A DNA stretch of 11,077 nucleotides from Chloroflexota bacterium (GTDB lineage Bacteria; Chloroflexota; Dehalococcoidia; UBA3495), in contig JACZRM010000036.1 of assembly GCA_022576105.1 (NCBI GenBank), positions 1 to 11,077 on the forward strand, in the 5' to 3' direction. The notes under the pieces are model-generated. The model ran no database searches. It had not been told where the DNA came from and saw only the letters and a program-made list of their open reading frames with translations. The number at the start of each line of letters is the position of its first letter. Position 1 is the first letter of the stretch. A program made the translations under genes and the position numbers. Shown piece after piece: positions 7,675-11,077 of the stretch.

Positions 7675-8676
7675 CTAACTACTCAGCTGCTGTTTAGTTT
7701 TGTGAGTAGGATTGCCCACGGTTTCCATGATTGCCTTGGCCAGACTTTGGGGATCGTGCCGCAGATAGACCCCGGCGGCCAGTATCGGCCTGGGTAGAAC
7801 ATGCTTGACCAGTTTCTCAGTCTCCTCCAGGTCCAGCTCCACCGGATACTGCCCATCCGAGGCGTATCGCTGCATCAAGCGCTCAGGCATGGGGGTATCG
7901 CTGTAAATCAGGTAGTCCAGCGGAGCAGAGGTGCCCAAATACTCCAGCAGCAATTTGACAAAATTGGAAGCCTTGAAACCATCAGACTCCGAGGGTTTGG
8001 TCATCAAATTGCACACATGTACTTTGACCGCTGTGGAGGTGTTAATCGCCTCGGCAACATCTTCCACCAGCAGGTTGGGCAGCACGCTGGTGTATATATC
8101 TCCCGGGCCCAGGACAATGGCGTCGGCCTGTTTTATCACATCCAGCACCGGAGGGTACACGTAGGCCTTGGGGTCTAGCAGCACGTAGTCAATATGGACG
8201 CTCAGGTTCTCCTCTCTCAAGTCGATAGCAGACTCACCGGTCAGCTCAGTCCCGTCTTCCATGCGGGCGATCAAATTGGACCGAGTCAGCGTGACCGGAA
8301 GAACCTGGCCCTCAATACCCAACAACCGGGAAGCCTCTTCAATGGCGGTGATCGTGTTTCCGGTAACTTCGGTGAGAGCGGTCAGCAGCAGATTGCCAAA
8401 GTTATGACCGCTGAGACTGTTGCCGGAGTTGAACCGGTAGTCGAAGAGGCGACGCATCAAATTGCCCGATTGGTCTTCGGAGGCCAGGGCCATCAGACAC
8501 TGGCGAATATCGCCCGGAGGCAGTTGGCCCATCTCGTCGCGCAACCTTCCCGAGCTTCCGCCGCTGTCGGTCATGGCGACCACAGCGGCCAAGTTACAGT
8601 GCTGATTCCTCAGCCCGGTTAGAGTGGTGTGGTTGCCAGTTCCGCCACCCACCACTACTATGTTTTTTCTAATCAT
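7675..8676 (-). CDS. yvcK: YvcK/GlmR (CofD-like, gluconeogenesis factor family)
   Basis: The 333-residue protein matches the YvcK/UPF0052 family: NIVVVGGGTGNHT (5-17, Rossmann-like nucleotide loop), TDSGGSSGRLR (36-46), GHNFGNL (90-96), GPGDIYTS (190-197) and NLMTKPSE (223-230). The TDSGGSSGRLR motif separates it from F420 2-phospholactate transferase (CofD), a relative with the same fold. In Bacillus subtilis YvcK (GlmR) binds UDP-sugars, is needed on gluconeogenic carbon sources and stimulates GlmS; in other bacteria it affects cell shape and wall synthesis. Its place directly upstream of glmS and uppP supports that role here. The usual partners rapZ (yvcJ) and whiA (yvcL) are not adjacent. 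ATG at 8676 gives the expected N-terminus; the ribosome site is weak. A good promoter lies about 70 bases upstream. Biochemical function is inferred from the family. Confidence 0.94.
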   Translation of the reverse strand: MIRKNIVVVGGGTGNHTTLTGLRNQHCNLAAVVAMTDSGGSSGRLRDEMGQLPPGDIRQCLMALASEDQSGNLMRRLFDYRFNSGNSLSGHNFGNLLLTALTEVTGNTITAIEEASRLLGIEGQVLPVTLTRSNLIARMEDGTELTGESAIDLREENLSVHIDYVLLDPKAYVYPPVLDVIKQADAIVLGPGDIYTSVLPNLLVEDVAEAINTSTAVKVHVCNLMTKPSESDGFKASNFVKLLLEYLGTSAPLDYLIYSDTPMPERLMQRYASDGQYPVELDLEETEKLVKHVLPRPILAAGVYLRHDPQSLAKAIMETVGNPTHKTKQQLSS

Positions 8677-8745
8677 TCAGGACGGTCAATTTAATATGAT
8701 TCGCTACGGATGGGCGCTAGTCATAAACACAACAGATATAGAATT

Positions 8746-8775
8746 AGTATATTGACGCCGTTTCTCTAGTGTCAA
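8746..8775 (-). promoter_or_regulatory. Sigma-70-type promoter of the yvcK-glmS-uppP cluster
   Basis: On the minus strand, a perfect -35 TTGACA (8770-8775) is followed after 18 bases by TATACT (8746-8751), five of six to the -10 consensus. The predicted transcript start near 8739 leaves about 60 bases of leader before the yvcK ATG. It is the best promoter match in the window. Confidence 0.75.
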
Positions 8776-8830
8776 GGACAACGAGAACATGGGAGTGCAT
8801 CAGTTTGTTCTGCAGGAATGGAATTCTATT

Positions 8831-8910
8831 GGCCACACCGGCGAAGGCCGGTGTCTAGATACCGGGGTGGTTGAGGGGTTCGATGGTATCCAGCTTGCGC
8901 CGGAATGACT
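8831..8910. repeat. Palindromic interspersed repeat (REP/MITE-like)
   Basis: The left end contains a perfect eight-base hairpin, ACACCGGC (8835-8842) and GCCGGTGT (8847-8854), loop GAAG. It is followed by GATACC (8858-8863), which is mirrored by GGTATC (8885-8890) at the right end, and then by CCAGC...GCGCCGGAATGAC. The outer arms are imperfect inverted copies of the GTCATTCCGGCGAAAGCC motif that many bacterial genomes carry in large numbers between genes. It lies upstream of the yvcK promoter. Copy number in this genome cannot be seen from the window. Confidence 0.75.
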
Positions 8911-8914
8911 TGGG

Positions 8915-9091
8915 CTAAACTGGTACACTGTCCAGAACATTGTGACCGCTACATTGTTCACTGCTGCGTTGCCTCCAACCATTGATCAGGCTGCCCTCAA
9001 TCGGTCCGGGATTGAGCCGCACCTGCCCCGCACCTTCCAATAACGCTGCAATTGACGCTACAATGGGAACACCCTCTGGCTCTCCGGGCCT
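8915..9091 (-). pseudogene. Possible gene remnant, unrecognised
   Basis: About 58 codons stay open between a TGA (9092-9094) and a TAG (8915-8917), with no start codon near the beginning. The translation (PGEPEGVPIVASIAALLEG, then AGQVRLNPGPIEGSLINGW) has the hydrophobic and glycine/proline pattern of a real protein core. GC content is like the host chromosome, not the AT-rich phage-like part. This suggests the broken end of a chromosomal gene next to the junction. I do not recognise the family, and a chance open stretch is possible. Confidence 0.25.
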
Positions 9092-9134
9092 TCAGACAGC
9101 CGAACCCACCCGCCGGAACAGGAGACGGAACGTG

Positions 9135-10520
9135 TCAACCAGCAAAGACCAATGGCGTGAAAACAGCCTGAATCCGGCAATCCGCAAGTTTCCGGAACGA
9201 CAGGAAAGCTTTCAAACTGATAGTGGGCAGGTTCATTATGCCACGAACATGATTTTCTAAGTCGTGATCATTCATCAACATACCCTTCTCGCCCAATTTC
9301 CCAATACCATCAACCAAATCTTTAAGTCCAATGTGTCCTATACGATCAAAACGAAGGTGAGGGATGTGAGGTATTTCACCAAAATTCCATTTGATCAGCT
9401 TGGGGATAATATCCGTATTCCACTTGTCTGCTAGGTAAGTGGCAACTCCCTGTAGAGCAAAGTTGAAGAATCTTGTATTATCCTCACTCAAAGCAAAGGA
9501 GCCTCTGTCCCCCTGGGCCAGTTGAATGAACTGAGCAAGGGAAGCCTTAGAGATGAGTGCATCATGATGCTCAATTGCTGTCTGAGGATTAAGAGTCGAT
9601 GACCCTCCCATGTCAAGGAAGCCCACATCCCAGTCTGCGCCAAACATTACATAAGACTGCTCATGGGCCTGAAGGTTCTGAAGCATCTGTTCGGCTTTGT
9701 CAAGTTGTGGGTCCTTAGTGCCCTCAGGATACTGAACATAAGGGGTGCCGGCTCCTTGCCGTTCGACTGCTATAGCTTGGACAGCGTAAAATCCATCCTT
9801 ATACTTCCAATGCTTGTATGCAGCTCGCAGAACTGAAATGCCCAGAGGATTACCCGCCTCCATTTGATTCGTCAGAATCATGAGCTTGTCGACACTTATA
9901 CGAATCTTATGGTGCTCGGGGCTGTCATCAGGACGAAAACCTTCTTGAGTGATCCCAATAACCCTCCCGTGCCTATTAAAGTTCCAAGCAGTAATTGACC
10001 GAGGGTGTCGAGGACTAAGACGCTTGAGTCCAATCATTCCTTCCCACTGTCCCTTGGGAATCGTATGCCATACGGGGTGGAAGAGGTAGTGGCCATATGC
10101 CTGGTACAACATGGCTTCCCGCAGCCACTGGTTCCAATTGATGTAACAGGCAAACGAATCAAAAAGTTGGTCATGAATGAAGTCAGCAGCCTCTTGAACA
10201 ATAGCAGGAGCCTGATCGTCACTGGCCTGCTTGCGGGCCTCGATGTGAATGTCAGTAGATAGAATCGGCAGAGTCATGGCCATAAGAGTGGCCGCTACAG
10301 TCGAATCTCCCTTCCTCATTCGGTCTACAATATCGAATCGTCCCCGGTCCAACCAATCGGAATTGTGATCAGCGAACTCACCAGAAACCACACCACCGAA
10401 GACCTCCAAGCCAGTGATGCCTGTCTCAATAGACCGCATTGAAGGGCGCGGTGCATTTTCGATTAGTTCTCGCTTGTTCAGTTCGTTCTGAGCTATCAAT
10501 TTCAGGTCAGGAGTACTCAT
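9135..10520 (-). CDS. Phage portal protein, Mu gp29-like (DUF935)
   Basis: Portal proteins form the ring at the capsid vertex through which DNA is packaged and ejected. The 461-residue product matches the DUF935/Mu gp29 pattern: an N-terminal DRMRKGDSTVAATLMAMTLP helix (about 65-85), WNQWLREAMLYQAYGHYLF (about 128-147), HGRVIGITQEGF, KLMILTNQMEAGNPLGISVL, AIEHHDALISKASLAQFIQ and ALSEDNTRFF. Mu gp29 is about 510 residues, so this one is somewhat short. After HVRGIMNLPTI the last 23 or so residues (KAFLSFRKLADCRIQ...) look unlike a portal tail and coincide with a change in base composition; the gene may be truncated at a junction near 9,220-9,235. ATG 10520 has GAGG five bases upstream. No terminase, head or tail genes are in view. 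The family call is good, but whether it is functional is unclear. Confidence 0.85.
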   Translation of the reverse strand: MSTPDLKLIAQNELNKRELIENAPRPSMRSIETGITGLEVFGGVVSGEFADHNSDWLDRGRFDIVDRMRKGDSTVAATLMAMTLPILSTDIHIEARKQASDDQAPAIVQEAADFIHDQLFDSFACYINWNQWLREAMLYQAYGHYLFHPVWHTIPKGQWEGMIGLKRLSPRHPRSITAWNFNRHGRVIGITQEGFRPDDSPEHHKIRISVDKLMILTNQMEAGNPLGISVLRAAYKHWKYKDGFYAVQAIAVERQGAGTPYVQYPEGTKDPQLDKAEQMLQNLQAHEQSYVMFGADWDVGFLDMGGSSTLNPQTAIEHHDALISKASLAQFIQLAQGDRGSFALSEDNTRFFNFALQGVATYLADKWNTDIIPKLIKWNFGEIPHIPHLRFDRIGHIGLKDLVDGIGKLGEKGMLMNDHDLENHVRGIMNLPTISLKAFLSFRKLADCRIQAVFTPLVFAG

Positions 10521-10556
10521 TTGTACCTCATTGAAAATCAGGGGTGATTATGGACG

Positions 10557-10814
10557 TCAAACCTGGCTTTCACGCTGAAGGGCTGCTGCTCGCTCCTCCT
10601 CCACGATATCAAGATCAGTGGCTCCACGCAACCTTGGTCTTTTGAAAGGCTTGTGAACATGACAGTATGGAGATTTGTTGTAGGAGTTTGGTTTCGAAAT
10701 ACAATCTCCGTAAAGGCAGGTGCGAGGTCCATCTTTATCATACCGCTTAGGACCTTTGCCTTGCATCATTCGAGAAACTCGATAAGTGCCTTCATAAGCC
10801 ATAAGGCAATCCAT
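10557..10814 (-). CDS. Small Cys/His (putative zinc-binding) phage-type protein
   Basis: An open frame of up to 88 codons ends 36 bases before the portal start, on the same strand. Counting from the TTG at 10823, it has C36-x4-C41-x12-C54-x2-H57, spaced like a single zinc knuckle, in a very basic central region (KGPKRYDKDGPR before it, HKPFKRPRLRG after it), followed by an acidic/Arg C-terminus (DLDIVEEERAAALQRE). This composition suits a small nucleic-acid-binding or structural zinc protein. The start is uncertain: TTG 10823, ATG 10814 (used here), ATG 10802 and ATG-ATG 10764-10769 are all possible and none has a clear Shine-Dalgarno. A competing frame at 10538-10741 lacks such a pattern. 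Close spacing to the portal gene suggests one operon. I do not recognise the family. Confidence 0.6.
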   Translation of the reverse strand: MDCLMAYEGTYRVSRMMQGKGPKRYDKDGPRTCLYGDCISKPNSYNKSPYCHVHKPFKRPRLRGATDLDIVEEERAAALQRESQV

Positions 10815-10877
10815 AATGACCAAGCGACATCAATTGTTGCAATAAACAAATCAAGGCGGCGGTGCCTCGCTTCCTTA

Positions 10878-11077
10878 TTATCGATTCTTTCGACGGGAAG
10901 CTTTGGCTGCCTTGTTTTTATGAATAATATTCTTCTTCGCCAATTTATCTACATTAGAAACAACCTTGGGCAGTAATCCTTCTGCTTTTTTCTTATCAGT
11001 TTCTTCCCTGATGTCCCGAATGAGGTTTCGGGTTGTTTTTCCATAGTAGCGATTTAACAGGCTTTTTTTTGCTGTTT
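10878..11077 (-). CDS. rpsT: Small ribosomal subunit protein bS20, C-terminal part (cut by the right edge)
   Basis: The first full codon is at 11073-11075; 65 codons then lead to tandem TAA stops (10875-10880). The translation has [15 protein letters not shown] near its start, [13 protein letters not shown] in the middle and [16 protein letters not shown] at the end. The NRYxxKTxRN start, the [16 protein letters not shown] core and the very basic C-terminus are hallmarks of bS20, which binds 16S rRNA in the body of the 30S subunit. Only about 18-20 N-terminal residues should lie beyond the edge. The motif NRYYGKT and the phrase [13 protein letters not shown] recall Bacteroidota bS20, not Chloroflexota. 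GC here is about 33-40%, far below the chromosomal genes to the left, and codon choice favours AAA for lysine. It lies about 60 bases upstream of the small Cys/His protein gene. bS20 is a firm call; its origin is not. Confidence 0.88.
   Translation of the reverse strand, partial: TAKKSLLNRYYGKTTRNLIRDIREETDKKKAEGLLPKVVSNVDKLAKKNIIHKNKAAKASRRKNR

Larger units (their letters stand above)
8677..9134. other. Gap between yvcK and the phage-like portal gene
   Basis: This 458-base stretch has no intact gene I can support. It holds the promoter of the yvcK cluster (8746-8775), a palindromic interspersed repeat (8831-8910) and a host-like GC-rich open stretch that may be a gene remnant (8915-9091). 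I found no tRNA, integrase or duplicated attachment sequence in it. Confidence 0.6.

Noticed and set aside
8865..8895. tRNA-like GGTTCGA sequence
   Set aside because: It lies inside the palindromic repeat; no cloverleaf arms or acceptor stem can be drawn around it.
8800..8982. Minus-strand open frame of 60 codons across the palindromic repeat
   Set aside because: Most of it is the non-coding repeat and its translation has no protein-like pattern.
10538..10741. Alternative minus-strand frame overlapping the small Cys/His protein
   Set aside because: It lacks the ordered Cys/His spacing and charge blocks seen in the other frame.
1..11077. CRISPR array or defence cassette
   Set aside because: No regularly spaced direct repeats, and no cas, toxin-antitoxin or restriction-modification genes are visible.

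Overview
The window looks like a bacterial chromosome segment (positions 1 to about 8,800) joined to about 2 kb of phage-like DNA at the right end. Every supported gene reads on the minus strand, so transcription runs from high to low coordinates. The chromosomal part is GC-rich (about 57-62% in lines counted by hand). Its gene content suits a free-living bacterium; a Chloroflexota/Dehalococcoidia-like host is my best guess, but this rests on gene content and repeat style, not on a marker gene. The right end (about 9,230-11,077) is clearly AT-richer: about 38-55% GC in the portal gene and 33-40% in the last 150 bases.

Layout in transcription order: (1) the 3' end of a ribosomal protein bS20 gene (rpsT), cut by the window edge; (2) a small Cys/His protein; (3) a Mu gp29-like (DUF935) phage portal protein with an atypical tail; (4) a 458-base gap holding a possible gene remnant, a palindromic interspersed repeat and a good sigma-70 promoter; (5) an envelope-precursor cluster of yvcK/glmR, glmS and uppP; (6) treT, a trehalose glycosyltransferring synthase with its own upstream region and a clear intrinsic terminator; (7) thrB (homoserine kinase) and lysC (aspartokinase); (8) the 5' part of a family 2 glycosyltransferase running off the left edge.

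How the genes work together: GlmS makes glucosamine-6-phosphate for UDP-GlcNAc, YvcK/GlmR is in Bacillus subtilis a UDP-GlcNAc-sensing activator of GlmS, and UppP recycles the undecaprenyl lipid carrier. The three form a coherent peptidoglycan-precursor module behind one promoter. LysC and ThrB are steps of the aspartate pathway to threonine and lysine. TreT makes trehalose, a compatible solute.

The most interesting point is the right end. A ribosomal protein gene whose sequence recalls Bacteroidota bS20 lies in AT-rich DNA directly upstream of a phage portal gene, next to an otherwise GC-rich chromosome. This may be a virus-encoded ribosomal protein, a prophage inserted beside rpsT, or a chimeric assembly. 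The window alone cannot decide.
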